Source: Methylibium sp965279545 (GTDB lineage Bacteria; Pseudomonadota; Gammaproteobacteria; Burkholderiales; Burkholderiaceae_C). Taken from it: a stretch of 64,000 nucleotides of DNA. Both the position numbers and the translations under genes were made by a program. The stretch lies in the NCBI RefSeq assembly GCF_965279545.1, contig NZ_OZ257250.1, forward strand, positions 4,451,496 through 4,515,495, in the 5' to 3' direction. How positions within the stretch are numbered: position 1 is the stretch's first letter; each line of letters starts with the position of its first letter. The notes beneath the pieces are model-generated. The model did not search any database. It had not been told where the DNA came from and worked only from the letters and a program-made list of their open reading frames with translations. Positions 8,294 through 16,921 of this stretch are shown here, piece by piece.

Positions 8294-9769
8294 ATGGACT
8301 TGCACCCGATCGAACTGCTCTCGAACGAATCCCCCGATGCCCTTGTCGTCATGACGGCGATCGGAAAGATCGTTCACTGGAGTCACGGTGCGCAGACGAT
8401 CTTCGGCTATGGCCGTGACGAGGCAACGGGGCGGCTGCTGGCCGATCTCGTCGTTCCGACCGGCGGTGCGCCGGAGCAAGGCAGGATGCTCGGCGAGACG
8501 CTGGTCCTCGGGGGCGCGACCTATGAATCGGTGCGCCGCAGAAAAGACGGATCGCTGCTCTACGTGGACGTCACGACCAAGAGGCTGCAGCGCGACGGGT
8601 GGGAGGAGCCGCTCGTCCTCGCGACCGAGAAGGATGTGACGCACATCAAGGTGCTGCGTGACGCCAAGCTGATGGAGGCGCGGTTTCGCGATCTGCTCGA
8701 GTCCACGCCCGACGGCATCGTGATGGCCAACCCGACCGGGCACGTCGTGATCGCCAACAGCCAGGCGGAGAAGCTGTTCGGCTATGAACCCGGCGAGTTG
8801 CGCGGCAAGTCCGTGGACCTGTTGCTGCCCGAGCGCTATCGCCGTGCGCACGTCACCCACCGGTCCAACTACTTTCTGCAGCCGCGCAAGCGGGCGATGG
8901 GGTCGGGCCTGGATCTGGCCGGCCTGCGCAAGGACGGCACCGAATTCCCGATCGAGATCAGCCTGAGTCCGCTGCGCACCGAGGAGAGCGCGTTCGTGAT
9001 GAGCGCGATCCGCGACATCAGCGAACGCAAGCGCTTCGAGCGGGCCTTGCAGGAGAAGAACGACGAGCTCGCCAGCGCCAACCAGGCCAAGGACCGTTTC
9101 CTCGCGAGCATGAGCCACGAACTGCGCACGCCGCTGAATGCGATCATCGGCTTCACCGGGACCCTGCTGATGCGGCTGCCCGGACCCCTGAACGACGAAC
9201 AGGGCAAGCAGTTGCGCACCGTCCAGACCAGCGCCCGCCACCTGCTCGCGCTGATCAACGACCTGCTCGACGTGGCCAAGATCGAAGCCGGCAAAGTGGA
9301 TCTCGAGATCGAGCCGATCGACGGCAAGGCCGTGATCGAGGAAGTTGCCGCCACGCTGCGCCCGCAGGCCGAAGGCAAGGGGCTCGAGCTGATCGTCGAC
9401 CTGCCGGAGCCGCCGAGCCTGTTGCACACCGACCGGCGTGCGCTGAGCCAGATCGTCATCAACCTGACCGGCAACGCCATCAAGTTCACCGAGAGCGGTA
9501 GCATCCGGCTCACGCTGCGGCAGGAGGGCGGCGCCGGCGTGACGCGGATCAGCGTGGCCGACACCGGCATCGGCATTCCCGTGGAAGACCAGTCCAAGCT
9601 CTTCGGCGCCTTCAGCCGGGTCACCAGTTCGCGCCCCCGGGCGCCCGAGGGCACCGGGCTCGGCCTGCACCTGAGCCAGAAGCTCGCGATGCTGCTGGGA
9701 GGCCACATTGCATTCGTCAGCGAAAGCGGCAAGGGCAGCACCTTCACGCTGACCCTGCCGGGGGAGTGA
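8294..9769 (+). CDS. PAS-PAS sensor histidine kinase
   Basis: 491 residues, no membrane segment, so a soluble sensor. PAS 1 spans about residues 8-115 and PAS 2 about 128-245 (PDGIVMANPTGHVVIANSQAE ending in DISERKR). A short coiled coil leads into the dimerisation domain with the phosphoacceptor His275 in MSHELRTPLN. The ATPase domain (~375-490) has the N-box QIVINLTGNAIKF, the DTGIGI G1 box and GTGLGLHLS. The start lacks a strong Shine-Dalgarno; an alternative ATG eight bases upstream is out of frame. It is followed 3 bp later by a receiver protein and then by a second kinase, forming a compact phosphorelay operon. The signal is unknown; PAS domains could bind haem, flavin or small molecules, but no diagnostic residue is visible. 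Confidence 0.93.
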   Translation: MDLHPIELLSNESPDALVVMTAIGKIVHWSHGAQTIFGYGRDEATGRLLADLVVPTGGAPEQGRMLGETLVLGGATYESVRRRKDGSLLYVDVTTKRLQRDGWEEPLVLATEKDVTHIKVLRDAKLMEARFRDLLESTPDGIVMANPTGHVVIANSQAEKLFGYEPGELRGKSVDLLLPERYRRAHVTHRSNYFLQPRKRAMGSGLDLAGLRKDGTEFPIEISLSPLRTEESAFVMSAIRDISERKRFERALQEKNDELASANQAKDRFLASMSHELRTPLNAIIGFTGTLLMRLPGPLNDEQGKQLRTVQTSARHLLALINDLLDVAKIEAGKVDLEIEPIDGKAVIEEVAATLRPQAEGKGLELIVDLPEPPSLLHTDRRALSQIVINLTGNAIKFTESGSIRLTLRQEGGAGVTRISVADTGIGIPVEDQSKLFGAFSRVTSSRPRAPEGTGLGLHLSQKLAMLLGGHIAFVSESGKGSTFTLTLPGE

Positions 9770-9772
9770 GCC

Positions 9773-10171
9773 ATGGCAGCGCGGATCCTGGTCATCGAAG
9801 ACAACGCCGCCAACCTCGAGTTGGCCCGGTACCTGCTCGAGCACGGCGGACACGAGGTGCTCACCGCCTCTGACGGCGTCGAAGGTCTGGCGGTGGCGCA
9901 GCGGGAGCAGCCCAACCTCGTCATCTGCGATCTGCAGATGCCGCGGATGGACGGCTACGAGGTCCTGCGGCGGCTGCGCAGCGATCCGGCCTTCGCTCGG
10001 ACACCGATCGTCGCGGTGACCGCCTTCTCGATGCCGGACGACCAGCGCAAGGTGTTGGTGGCGGGGTTCGATGCCTATTTCTCCAAGCCCATCGAACCGG
10101 AGAATTTCGTCGCGCTGATCGAATCCTTCCTGCCGTTGCTGCGCTTGCGGCATCCGGCGGCGGACCAATGA
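9773..10171 (+). CDS. Single-domain response regulator (CheY-like receiver)
   Basis: 132 residues containing only a receiver domain. Asp53 in LVICDLQMPRMDGYE is the predicted phosphorylation site, the acidic pair is in VIEDN, and Thr83 and Lys105 (FSKP) complete the active site. There is no output domain, so it acts through protein contact, probably as the shuttle in a phosphorelay. GGGGAG lies six bases before the ATG, only three bases after the upstream kinase stop. Its own stop overlaps the start of the following kinase in an ATGA, indicating translational coupling. Confidence 0.93.
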   Translation: MAARILVIEDNAANLELARYLLEHGGHEVLTASDGVEGLAVAQREQPNLVICDLQMPRMDGYEVLRRLRSDPAFARTPIVAVTAFSMPDDQRKVLVAGFDAYFSKPIEPENFVALIESFLPLLRLRHPAADQ

Positions 10172-11964
10172 CTCCGGACGCCCCGGCAATGGCGCGGATC
10201 CTCGTGGTCGACGACGAGCCGGTGAACCGCGAGCTGATCACGACCCTGCTCGGCTATGCCGGGCACGAGTCGATCGAAGCTGCGGACGGCGTGGAGGCGC
10301 TCTCCCAGGTTCGTGCCGAACGGCCCGACCTGGTGATCTGCGACATCCTGATGCCGACCATGGACGGCTACGAGTTCGTGCGGCAACTGCGCGGCGACGC
10401 GCAGATCGCGCACACCGAGGTGATCTTCTACACCGCCACCTTCATGGAGCGCGAGGCGCGCCAGCTGGCCCGTTCGTGCGGCGTGCTGCACGTTCTCGTC
10501 AAGCCCTGCGAGCCCGAAGAGATCCTGCGAACCGTGCAGCGGGCGCTGGGACGCGAGGCGGCGCCGGAGCAGGTGATCAGCACCGAAGACTTCGACCGCG
10601 AGCATCTGCGCCTGCTGACCGACAAGCTGGTCGAGAAGGTCGACGAGCTGGAGCGCGCGAACCAGCGGCTCTCCGCGCTGACCGAGCTCAACCTGCAGCT
10701 CGCATCGGAGCACGACCCCCGGGCGCTGCTCGAGAAGGTCTGCCGTGGCGCACGCGATCTGATCGGCGCCAAGTGCGCGGTCCTCGCGGTCAAGGACAAG
10801 ACCGGCGACGGTGCGGTGCACGTTGCGACCTGGGGGCTCGGCATCGTCGAAGCCGCCCGGCTCTCGGACCAGCCGATCGACGCCGGCATGCCGGGCCGCG
10901 CGATGCGGCAGCGCTCGGCACACCGGTTCGTCAACGAGGGCGGCGATCCGCTGGCCGTCGGGCTGTCGGCGGCCTACCCTGAAGTGCACTGCGGCCTGAT
11001 CGCGCCGATCATCTCGCTGCAGAACGCGTATGGGTGGATCTTCCTGATCGACAAGCTGGGCGAGTCGAGCTTTTCCGAGGAGGACGAGCGCCTGCTCGCG
11101 ATCCACGCCGCGCAGGCCGGTCGCATCTACGAGAACGGCAGCTTGTATGCGGCGATGAAGCGCGCCGCGGAGCAGTTGCGAATCGAGGTGGTCGAGCGCG
11201 AGCGTGTCGCCGCGGCCTTGCGCGTCGCCAACGAGTTGCTCGAGCAGCGTGTGGCTGCGCGCACGGCCGAACTGCGTGAAACCATCGAGGGGCTGGAAAG
11301 CTTCAACCGCATCGTGTCGCACGACTTGCGCGGCCCGCTGGGCGGCATTGCCGGCGGGGCCAGGCTCGCCCGCGACTACATGGTCGAAGGCGACAGTGCC
11401 AAGGCGGACCACATGCTCCAGTTGATCGCTGCGCGCGCAACGACCACCGAGCAGCTGGTCGGTGCGCTGCTGGCGCTGGCGCGGGCGAGCGACGCGACGC
11501 TGAAGACGGAGCCGGTCGACATGAACCGATTGGTGCAGGAAGTCATCGAGTCCCTTCCATTCGCTGGTCCGGCAACGCCGGTGGCCGTGGTGAGCGTGTT
11601 GCCGCAGATGGATGTCGATCCGGTGCTCGTGCGCCAGGTCTTCTTGAACCTGATCGGCAATGCGCTGAAGTTCGCGAACAGCGGGACCCCGCTGCGCGTC
11701 GAAGTCGGCGCTGACACCGGGGCCGATGGCACGGTCTTCTTCGTGCGCGACAACGGCGTCGGCTTCGACGCCGATCCGACCCAGCGCCTGTTCAAGCCGT
11801 TCCAGCGCCTGCACGGCAACCAGTTCGAAGGCTTCGGTATCGGCTTGTCGATCGTCAGGCGCATCGTCGAGCGACATGGCGGCAAGGTGTGGGCCGAGAG
11901 CGAGCGCGGGCGCGGCGCGACCTTCTATTTCACGTTCGGCAGCCGGTCGCCGAGAAGCGTCTAG
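10168..11964 (+). CDS. Hybrid kinase: receiver-GAF-histidine kinase
   Basis: 598 residues. Residues ~8-125 are an N-terminal receiver with Asp59 (LVICDILMPTMDGYE). About 180-330 is a GAF-like sensor (EKVCRGARDLIGAKCAVLAVKD). A long helix (ERVAAALRVANELLEQRVAARTAEL, written here as a coiled-coil description of residues ~345-370) leads to the phosphoacceptor His385 in VSHDLRGPLGGIAGG, and the ATPase domain has FLNLIGNALKFA, RDNGVGFD and GFGIGLSIVRRIVERHGG. A receiver at the N-terminus places phosphotransfer input upstream of the kinase, so this protein may be controlled by the PAS kinase two genes before. No Cys typical of bacteriophytochrome chromophore attachment was noted. It overlaps the lone receiver by 4 bp (ATGA). 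The downstream nitroreductase gene is convergent. Confidence 0.92.
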   Translation: MTPDAPAMARILVVDDEPVNRELITTLLGYAGHESIEAADGVEALSQVRAERPDLVICDILMPTMDGYEFVRQLRGDAQIAHTEVIFYTATFMEREARQLARSCGVLHVLVKPCEPEEILRTVQRALGREAAPEQVISTEDFDREHLRLLTDKLVEKVDELERANQRLSALTELNLQLASEHDPRALLEKVCRGARDLIGAKCAVLAVKDKTGDGAVHVATWGLGIVEAARLSDQPIDAGMPGRAMRQRSAHRFVNEGGDPLAVGLSAAYPEVHCGLIAPIISLQNAYGWIFLIDKLGESSFSEEDERLLAIHAAQAGRIYENGSLYAAMKRAAEQLRIEVVERERVAAALRVANELLEQRVAARTAELRETIEGLESFNRIVSHDLRGPLGGIAGGARLARDYMVEGDSAKADHMLQLIAARATTTEQLVGALLALARASDATLKTEPVDMNRLVQEVIESLPFAGPATPVAVVSVLPQMDVDPVLVRQVFLNLIGNALKFANSGTPLRVEVGADTGADGTVFFVRDNGVGFDADPTQRLFKPFQRLHGNQFEGFGIGLSIVRRIVERHGGKVWAESERGRGATFYFTFGSRSPRSV

Positions 11965-12002
11965 GGCCGGGGGCGAGAGTCGCTGATGCGGGCCGGCTGA
12001 CC

Positions 12003-12614
12003 TCACGGGCTCGGCGACCACTCCGTCATCAGTTCATTGGCCGACGGCCGTCGGCGCCGGCGCACTTCGGTGGCGGTGCCGATCGCAACGAAGCACACGG
12101 CCTCCTCGCCACGGTCCAGACCGAAGGCCTGGGCGAAGTGCGCGCTGCGCAGCGCGAGCCCGCTCGTCAGCATGGCGCCGAAACCCTGGCCGTGGGCCGC
12201 CAGCAGCAGGTTCATGAGCCCGGCTCCGAGCGCGACGTAACGCTCGGGCGGCGGCACATTGGCATGCACCGGCTCGAGCCGCGCCACGGCCAACAGCAGC
12301 TCGGGGGCGCGAAATGCCTTGTCGCGCGCCTGCGCCTGCGCCGGGAGCGGCGCAGCGGGGTCGCGCTCGAGCAGCGCCCGCACGAACAGGTCGCCCAGCG
12401 CCGCGCGCTGCGCCGGGGCGATGCGCACCAGGCGCCAGGGCCGGAGCAGCTCGTGGTCGGGCGCACAGCCTGCGGCCTCGACCATGCACTGCAGCTGCAG
12501 CGCGCTCGGCCCGGGGGGCGCCAGGCGCTTGGGCGATACCGAGAAGCGGCTCGTGATCAGCGCGAGCGCCAGCTCGGCGAGCTCGCTGGTTTGCGGGGGC
12601 TGGGGCGGTGGCAT
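12003..12614 (-). CDS. Nitroreductase family protein (YdjA-like)
   Basis: 203 residues from the ATG at 12614 (the open frame continues further but that part is antisense to the next gene). Family features: LITSRFSVSPKRLAPPGPS at the start, AAGCAPDHELLRPWRLV (the nitroreductase sequence for flavin and substrate contact), and a C-terminal segment GFGAMLTSGLALRS...VCFVAIGTA. Such short single-domain nitroreductases bind FMN as homodimers and use NAD(P)H; YdjA is the nearest known type I can name. The physiological substrate is unknown. It lies convergent with the upstream kinase operon and divergent from the SirB2-like gene with a 174-bp gap. Confidence 0.88.
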   Translation of the reverse strand: MPPPQPPQTSELAELALALITSRFSVSPKRLAPPGPSALQLQCMVEAAGCAPDHELLRPWRLVRIAPAQRAALGDLFVRALLERDPAAPLPAQAQARDKAFRAPELLLAVARLEPVHANVPPPERYVALGAGLMNLLLAAHGQGFGAMLTSGLALRSAHFAQAFGLDRGEEAVCFVAIGTATEVRRRRRPSANELMTEWSPSP

Positions 12615-12788
12615 GATTTCAGTCGCAGGCTTGACGGCCGCACGATACCGCGCCGGGTGCGACGCACCGCTCGAAGGCGGCAGCTGGGTCTTCAACGAGA
12701 TCGATGCGGCGCTCGGGCCCCCGCCGCCGGACGCGGCCGCCGGCTGATGGACGGCCGTCCGCGCCGAAACGGCGAGAATCGCAGCGCG

Positions 12789-13172
12789 ATGGACTACCCG
12801 ACCGTCCGTGCCGTCCACATCGGCTGCGCCGTCATCAGCATCACCCTGTTCGCCGCGCGCGGGGCGATGCAGTTGGGCGGCGTCGACTGGCGTCGTTGGC
12901 GCTGGTTGCGCATGGCGCCGCACCTCAACGACACCGTGCTGCTCGCGGCCGCGGTGGCCTTGGCGGTGATGAGCGCCCAGTACCCGCTGGTGCAGCCCTG
13001 GCTCACCGCCAAGCTGCTGGCGCTGGGTGTCTACGTGGCCTTGGGTCGCTTCGCGCTGAAGCGCAGCGTCCCACCGTGGGGTCGCCGCGCCGCGTTCGCG
13101 GCGGCGCTGGCCAGCGTGGGCTACATCGTCGCCGTGGCGCGCACCCGGTCGGTGACGCTCGGGCTGCTGTAG
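12789..13172 (+). CDS. SirB2-family integral membrane protein
   Basis: 127 residues, predicted to cross the membrane four times: segments at about residues 6-24, 43-62, 68-86 and 100-118. SirB2 family features are VRAVHIGCAVISITLFAARG at the N-terminus, RMAPHLNDTVLL in the middle and WLTAKLLALGVYVALG. The family was named as an invasion-gene regulator in Salmonella but its molecular function is unknown. Start chosen at ATG 12789 because earlier in-frame sequence is antisense to the nitroreductase. The 174 bp upstream shows no clear promoter. nrdJ begins 195 bp downstream. Confidence 0.82.
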   Translation: MDYPTVRAVHIGCAVISITLFAARGAMQLGGVDWRRWRWLRMAPHLNDTVLLAAAVALAVMSAQYPLVQPWLTAKLLALGVYVALGRFALKRSVPPWGRRAAFAAALASVGYIVAVARTRSVTLGLL

Positions 13173-13367
13173 TTCGCTCAGTGAACGGCGCGCCGGCCAT
13201 CGGGGCTGGCGCGGTGCGTGCAGCGCATCGGCATGCACGCAGCAGGGTTTTGCAATGGGTCAATGGCGGGCGATCGACCCCGGTGACCGCAGGGACCCTG
13301 ACCTGCATCAACGAGGCGGCCCGCGCAAACAGTCTAGGCTACCGCACACCCTACAGGAGCCCTCTGC

Positions 13368-16307
13368 ATGCGCCATGCCGAACCGACCGCGTTGCACACG
13401 CCGCAGACCCTGCCGGCACAGGACATCAGTGCCGACGTGCTGCTGGAGAAATACGCCAAGGGCGACGAGCGAAGCATCGACGACGTGAACCGTCGCGTGG
13501 CGCGCGCGCTGGCGCAGGCCGAGCCCGCCGCGCAGCGGGCCCGCTGGGAGGCCCGCTTCGCCGAGGCCTTGCGGGCCGGCTTCCTGCCGGCGGGTCGCAT
13601 CCAGTCGGCCGCGGGCACCGGCTTGTCGGCCACGCTGATCAACTGCTTCGTCCAGCCGGTGGGCGACTCGATCTCGCACACGGAGGACGGCCACCCCGGC
13701 ATCTACACGGCGCTCACCGAGGCCGCCGAGACCATGCGCCGCGGCGGCGGGGTCGGCTACGACTTCTCGCGCATCCGCCCGCGCGGCGCGTGGGTCGGCA
13801 GCACCCGGAGCAACGCCTCCGGCCCGGTCAGCTACATGCGCGTGTTCGACCGCTCGTGCGAGACGGTCGAGTCGGCCGGCGCACGCCGGGGCGCCCAGAT
13901 GGGCGTGCTGCGCTGCGACCACCCCGACATCGAGGAATTCATCCATGCCAAGGACGCCGGCGACCTGAAGAACTTCAACCTCTCGGTCGGTGTGACTGAT
14001 GCGTTCATGGAAGCGGTGCAGGCCGACGCCGAGATCGAGCTCGTGCACCGGGCCGAGCCCGGCCCGGCGCAGAAAGAGGCCGGCGCCTACCGGCGCGGGC
14101 AGGCCGGCGGCAGCTGGGTCTACCGCAAGCGGCGGGCCCGCGAGCTCTGGGACCAGATCATGCGGTCCACCTACGACCATGCCGAGCCCGGCGTGCTGTT
14201 CCTCGACCACATCAACCGCGACAACAACCTGGCGTACTGCGAGAGCATCGCCGCCACCAACCCCTGCGGCGAACAGCCGCTGCCGCCCTATGGCTGCTGC
14301 TGCCTCGGCTCGATCGACCTGACGCGCTTCGTGCGCGACCCCTTCGAAGACCAGGCCCGCTTCGACGAGGCCGCGTTCGTGGCGCTCGCGCAAGTGGCGG
14401 TGCGCATGCTCGACAACGTGCTCGACGTGACGGTGTGGCCGCTCGCGCAGCAGCGGGAGGAGGCGCGCGCCAAGCGCCGGATCGGCCTGGGCTTCACCGG
14501 CCTGGGCGATGCGCTGGTGATGCTGAACCTGCGCTACGACGCCGCGCCCGCGCGGGCGATGGCCGCGCGCATCGCAGAGCTGATGCGCGACACCGCCTAC
14601 GAGGCGTCGATGGAGTTGGCGCGCGAGCGCGGTGCCTTCCTGCTCTTCAATGCCGACCTCTACCTCAGCGCAACGAGCTTCGCCTCGCGCCTGCCGGCGG
14701 CCCTGCGCGAGCGCATCCGCGCCCACGGCCTGCGCAATTCGCACCTGCTGTCGATCGCGCCCACCGGCACCATCAGCCTGGCGTTCGCCGACAACGCCAG
14801 CAACGGCATCGAGCCGGCCTTCAGCTGGAGCTACACGCGCAAGAAGCGCCTGCCGGACGGCAGTGCCAGGGAGTACCCGGTGGAGGACCACGCCTGGCGC
14901 CTGTACCGCCACCTCAAGGGCGAGCGCGCGGCGCTCACGCCGGCCTTCGTGACGGCCCTGGAGCTGAGCGCGCAGGCCCACGAGGCGATGGTCGCCGCGG
15001 TGGCGCCGTATGTCGACACCGCCATCTCCAAGACCGTCAACGTGCCGGCCGACTACCCGTACGCCGACTTCCAGCACCTCTACCTCGACGCCTGGGAATC
15101 GGGCCTGAAGGGGCTGGCCACCTACCGGCCCAACAGCGTGCTCGGGTCGGTGCTGAGCGTGGCGCCGGCCGCCGCGCTGGCCGGGCCGCTCGAAGCCCTG
15201 CAGATCGACGAAGCCAACCGCCGCCTCGCCGTGGAGCGCCTGCCCGCACCGGTGCTGTCGTCCTTGCGCTGGCCGGGGCGGCCCGAACTGCCGGGCGGCA
15301 ACCCGGCCTGGACCTTCATGGTGCACCACCCGTTCGGCGAGTTCGCGCTGTTCGTCGGCGAACTCGCCGACGCCGCCGGCGGCGCGCCGCGGCCCTTCGA
15401 GGTGTGGGTCAACGGCGCCGAGCAGCCGCGCGGCCTGGGCGCGCTGGCGAAGACCTTGTCGATGGACCTGCGCGCCAACGATCCGGCCTGGCTGCAGCTC
15501 AAGCTCGACGCGCTGGCCACCGTGGCCGAGGAGCGTGCGTTCGAGATGCCGTTCCCGCCGGACGGCGAACGGCGCTTGTTCCCGGGGGTGGTGGCGGCCA
15601 CCGCCGCCGTGATCCGCTGGCGCTGCGAACAGCTCAAGGCGCTGCCGCGCCTGGGCCGCGGCGGACCGACGCCGGTGATGGACGCGATGTTCAGCATCGA
15701 GGAGCCGAAGACGGGGCCGTCCGGCACGCTCGCCTGGGCCGTCGACATCGACAATCCCGCGGCCGGCGAAGCGTTCACGCTGACGCTGAAGGAGGTCACG
15801 CTGCCGGGCCTGGACCGCGTTGCCGTGACACGCCAGGGGCAGGGAACGGCCGCGCTGATCACGCGGCCGTGTGCAGTCGGCTTCTCGGGCAACTACCCGC
15901 GGGCGCTGGACGGGCTGGCGCGGCTGCTGTCGCTCGACATGCGCGTGATCGACCCGGCCTGGATCGGCATGAAGCTGCGCAAGCTGCTCAACTACGCCGA
16001 GCCGCTGGGCCACTTCATGGCCTTCGTTCCCGGGCTGCCGCACGGCGAGCGCCGCCAGCAGACCTGGCCTTCGACGGTGGCCTACCTGGCGCGGCTGATC
16101 ATCCACCGCTACGCCCTGCTCGGCGTGCTCAACGAGGACGGCTTCCCGCTGCGCGACATGGGCGTGCTGGAGTCGTCGAGCGATCCGGCCGAGCACGGCC
16201 ATGTGCTCGCCGGCAAGGTCTGCCTCGAATGCGGCAACGCGACCGTCATCCACAAGGACGGCTGCGACTTCTGCACCGCCTGCGGCGATGTGGGGCAGTG
16301 CGGCTGA
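13368..16307 (+). CDS. nrdJ: Adenosylcobalamin-dependent (class II) ribonucleoside-diphosphate reductase
   Basis: 979 residues. Cys93 (INCFVQ) is one of the redox cysteines, and the active-site triad N298-x-C300-x-E302 sits in TNPCGEQPLPPYG. The radical-bearing barrel continues to about residue 600 with APTGTISLAF and PADYPYADFQ. After it come two similar ~150-residue segments (about 625-765 and 790-915), each containing a W-x-x-x-x-L-D-A/R region and a NPAWTF/DPAWIGMKL-like motif, resembling TSCPD-type domains. The end is a zinc-ribbon tail with CLECGN and CTACGD. It makes deoxyribonucleotides using adenosylcobalamin, without oxygen or a small subunit. AGGAG stands ten bases before the ATG. 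This is the second B12-dependent enzyme in the window. I searched the 195-bp leader for a cobalamin riboswitch or an NrdR-box pair and saw neither. Confidence 0.95.
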   Translation: MRHAEPTALHTPQTLPAQDISADVLLEKYAKGDERSIDDVNRRVARALAQAEPAAQRARWEARFAEALRAGFLPAGRIQSAAGTGLSATLINCFVQPVGDSISHTEDGHPGIYTALTEAAETMRRGGGVGYDFSRIRPRGAWVGSTRSNASGPVSYMRVFDRSCETVESAGARRGAQMGVLRCDHPDIEEFIHAKDAGDLKNFNLSVGVTDAFMEAVQADAEIELVHRAEPGPAQKEAGAYRRGQAGGSWVYRKRRARELWDQIMRSTYDHAEPGVLFLDHINRDNNLAYCESIAATNPCGEQPLPPYGCCCLGSIDLTRFVRDPFEDQARFDEAAFVALAQVAVRMLDNVLDVTVWPLAQQREEARAKRRIGLGFTGLGDALVMLNLRYDAAPARAMAARIAELMRDTAYEASMELARERGAFLLFNADLYLSATSFASRLPAALRERIRAHGLRNSHLLSIAPTGTISLAFADNASNGIEPAFSWSYTRKKRLPDGSAREYPVEDHAWRLYRHLKGERAALTPAFVTALELSAQAHEAMVAAVAPYVDTAISKTVNVPADYPYADFQHLYLDAWESGLKGLATYRPNSVLGSVLSVAPAAALAGPLEALQIDEANRRLAVERLPAPVLSSLRWPGRPELPGGNPAWTFMVHHPFGEFALFVGELADAAGGAPRPFEVWVNGAEQPRGLGALAKTLSMDLRANDPAWLQLKLDALATVAEERAFEMPFPPDGERRLFPGVVAATAAVIRWRCEQLKALPRLGRGGPTPVMDAMFSIEEPKTGPSGTLAWAVDIDNPAAGEAFTLTLKEVTLPGLDRVAVTRQGQGTAALITRPCAVGFSGNYPRALDGLARLLSLDMRVIDPAWIGMKLRKLLNYAEPLGHFMAFVPGLPHGERRQQTWPSTVAYLARLIIHRYALLGVLNEDGFPLRDMGVLESSSDPAEHGHVLAGKVCLECGNATVIHKDGCDFCTACGDVGQCG

Positions 16308-16367
16308 TGCCCGCCGCGCGGCGCAGGCTCCATCTGGAGGTCCGCTCGAACATTCTCTACCTTGGAC

Positions 16368-16577
16368 TCACTTCCAAGCCAAGTTGAGCTTCTTGCCCGA
16401 GGACGCGCATTCCTTGAGGTACAGATTGATCAGGCTCTGATACGGGATACCTGTCTGCTCAGACATCGACTTGAAGTAGGTGATCGAGTCTTCGTCGAGC
16501 CGGATGGTCACGGACTTCTTGAGCTGTGAGGCGTATGGATTCTTCCGAGAGGCGCTGAAGTCGTACTGTTTGCGCAT
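16368..16577 (-). CDS. brnA: BrnA-family antitoxin (ribbon-helix-helix)
   Basis: 69 residues. After RKNPYASQLKKSVTIRLDEDS comes a short ribbon-helix-helix-type region, YFKSMSEQTGIPYQSLINLYL. In BrnTA systems BrnA is the CopG-like DNA-binding antitoxin that neutralises BrnT and represses the operon. The start at 16577 is eight bases after the brnT stop, and the TAGGAG ribosome-binding site overlaps that stop codon. Gene order toxin-first (brnT then brnA) is typical of this family. GC content is visibly lower than in the surrounding genes, in line with horizontal acquisition. Confidence 0.88.
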   Translation of the reverse strand: MRKQYDFSASRKNPYASQLKKSVTIRLDEDSITYFKSMSEQTGIPYQSLINLYLKECASSGKKLNLAWK

Positions 16578-16585
16578 GGTGACTC

Positions 16586-16867
16586 CTACGGGTAGTAGGC
16601 CTGTTCCTCGCGCGTGGCCTTTCGCGCAGAGATGATGCGAATGACATTGCCCTCGGCTCGATAGCAGTGAGCCACGACCAAGAGTCGAAGCGTGCTGCTC
16701 AGGCCAAGCAGAAGGAAACGTTCTTCGTCCTCCGAGTGGTCGGGGTCGTCGATCAAGCGAGCGCGTTCGTCCGTGAAGACAGTCTGCGCGTCCTCGAAGG
16801 ACACGCCATGCTTCTGCCGATTGACGGCGGCCTTCTTTGGATCCCACTCGAACCGGAGGGAGGACAT
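16586..16867 (-). CDS. brnT: BrnT-family ribonuclease toxin
   Basis: 93 residues, the usual length. The BrnT signature is clear: FEWDPKKAAVNRQKHGVSFEDA at the start (given here as residues ~6-27, with the K-H-G-V-S-F core), a central RFLLLGLSS strand and the terminal IISARKATREEQAYY. BrnT toxins fold like RelE-type RNases and block translation by cleaving RNA. The active-site Arg/His/Glu-rich C-terminus looks intact, so the toxin is probably functional. The start codon has no Shine-Dalgarno, but a -10 element ends seven bases before it, so the message is probably leaderless. Part of a leftward set with the preceding 193-aa gene. Confidence 0.9.
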   Translation of the reverse strand: MSSLRFEWDPKKAAVNRQKHGVSFEDAQTVFTDERARLIDDPDHSEDEERFLLLGLSSTLRLLVVAHCYRAEGNVIRIISARKATREEQAYYP

Positions 16868-16902
16868 GCGTGCATTGTACGTACGATGTACGGACGCTGC
16901 AA
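16867..16902 (-). promoter_or_regulatory. brnT promoter with overlapping palindromic operator, predicted leaderless start
   Basis: On the minus strand TTGCAG (16902-16897) and TACAAT (16879-16874) are separated by exactly 17 bp, a good sigma-70 pair. The A of the brnT ATG (16867) is the seventh base after the -10 box, so transcription would begin at the start codon. The spacer contains repeated GTAC units (GTACATCGTACGTAC), a palindrome-rich stretch suited to binding the BrnA dimer; BrnTA operons are known to be autorepressed by BrnA. The whole element fits in the 48-bp gap between the two genes. Confidence 0.65.
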
Positions 16903-16914
16903 CGAGGGGCGCTC

Positions 16915-16921
16915 GTTAGGC
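16915..16921 (-). other. attC-type core half-site (GCCTAAC) over a stop codon
   Basis: The TAA stop of the 193-aa gene lies inside GCCTAAC, the reverse complement of GTTAGGC and a perfect RYYYAAC / GTTRRRY integron core. Cassette genes commonly end inside this left half of attC. No matching GTTRRRY partner is visible in the next ~100 bases, so the site would be truncated or chance. The nearby integrase fragment makes the integron reading more likely. Confidence 0.4.

Noticed and set aside
12613..12747. A possible 44-codon gene between nitroreductase and the SirB2-like gene
   Set aside because: It has no convincing ribosome-binding site or family, and overlaps the nitroreductase start; too weak to list.
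13173..13367. Cobalamin riboswitch or NrdR boxes before nrdJ
   Set aside because: The leader shows no B12-box-like conserved element and no paired NrdR-type boxes by eye; a covariance search would settle it.
16868..16921. A complete attC site between the 193-aa gene and brnT
   Set aside because: Only one core half (GCCTAAC) is visible; no GTTRRRY partner within a normal attC length, and brnT starts 48 bp away. Listed only as a half-site.
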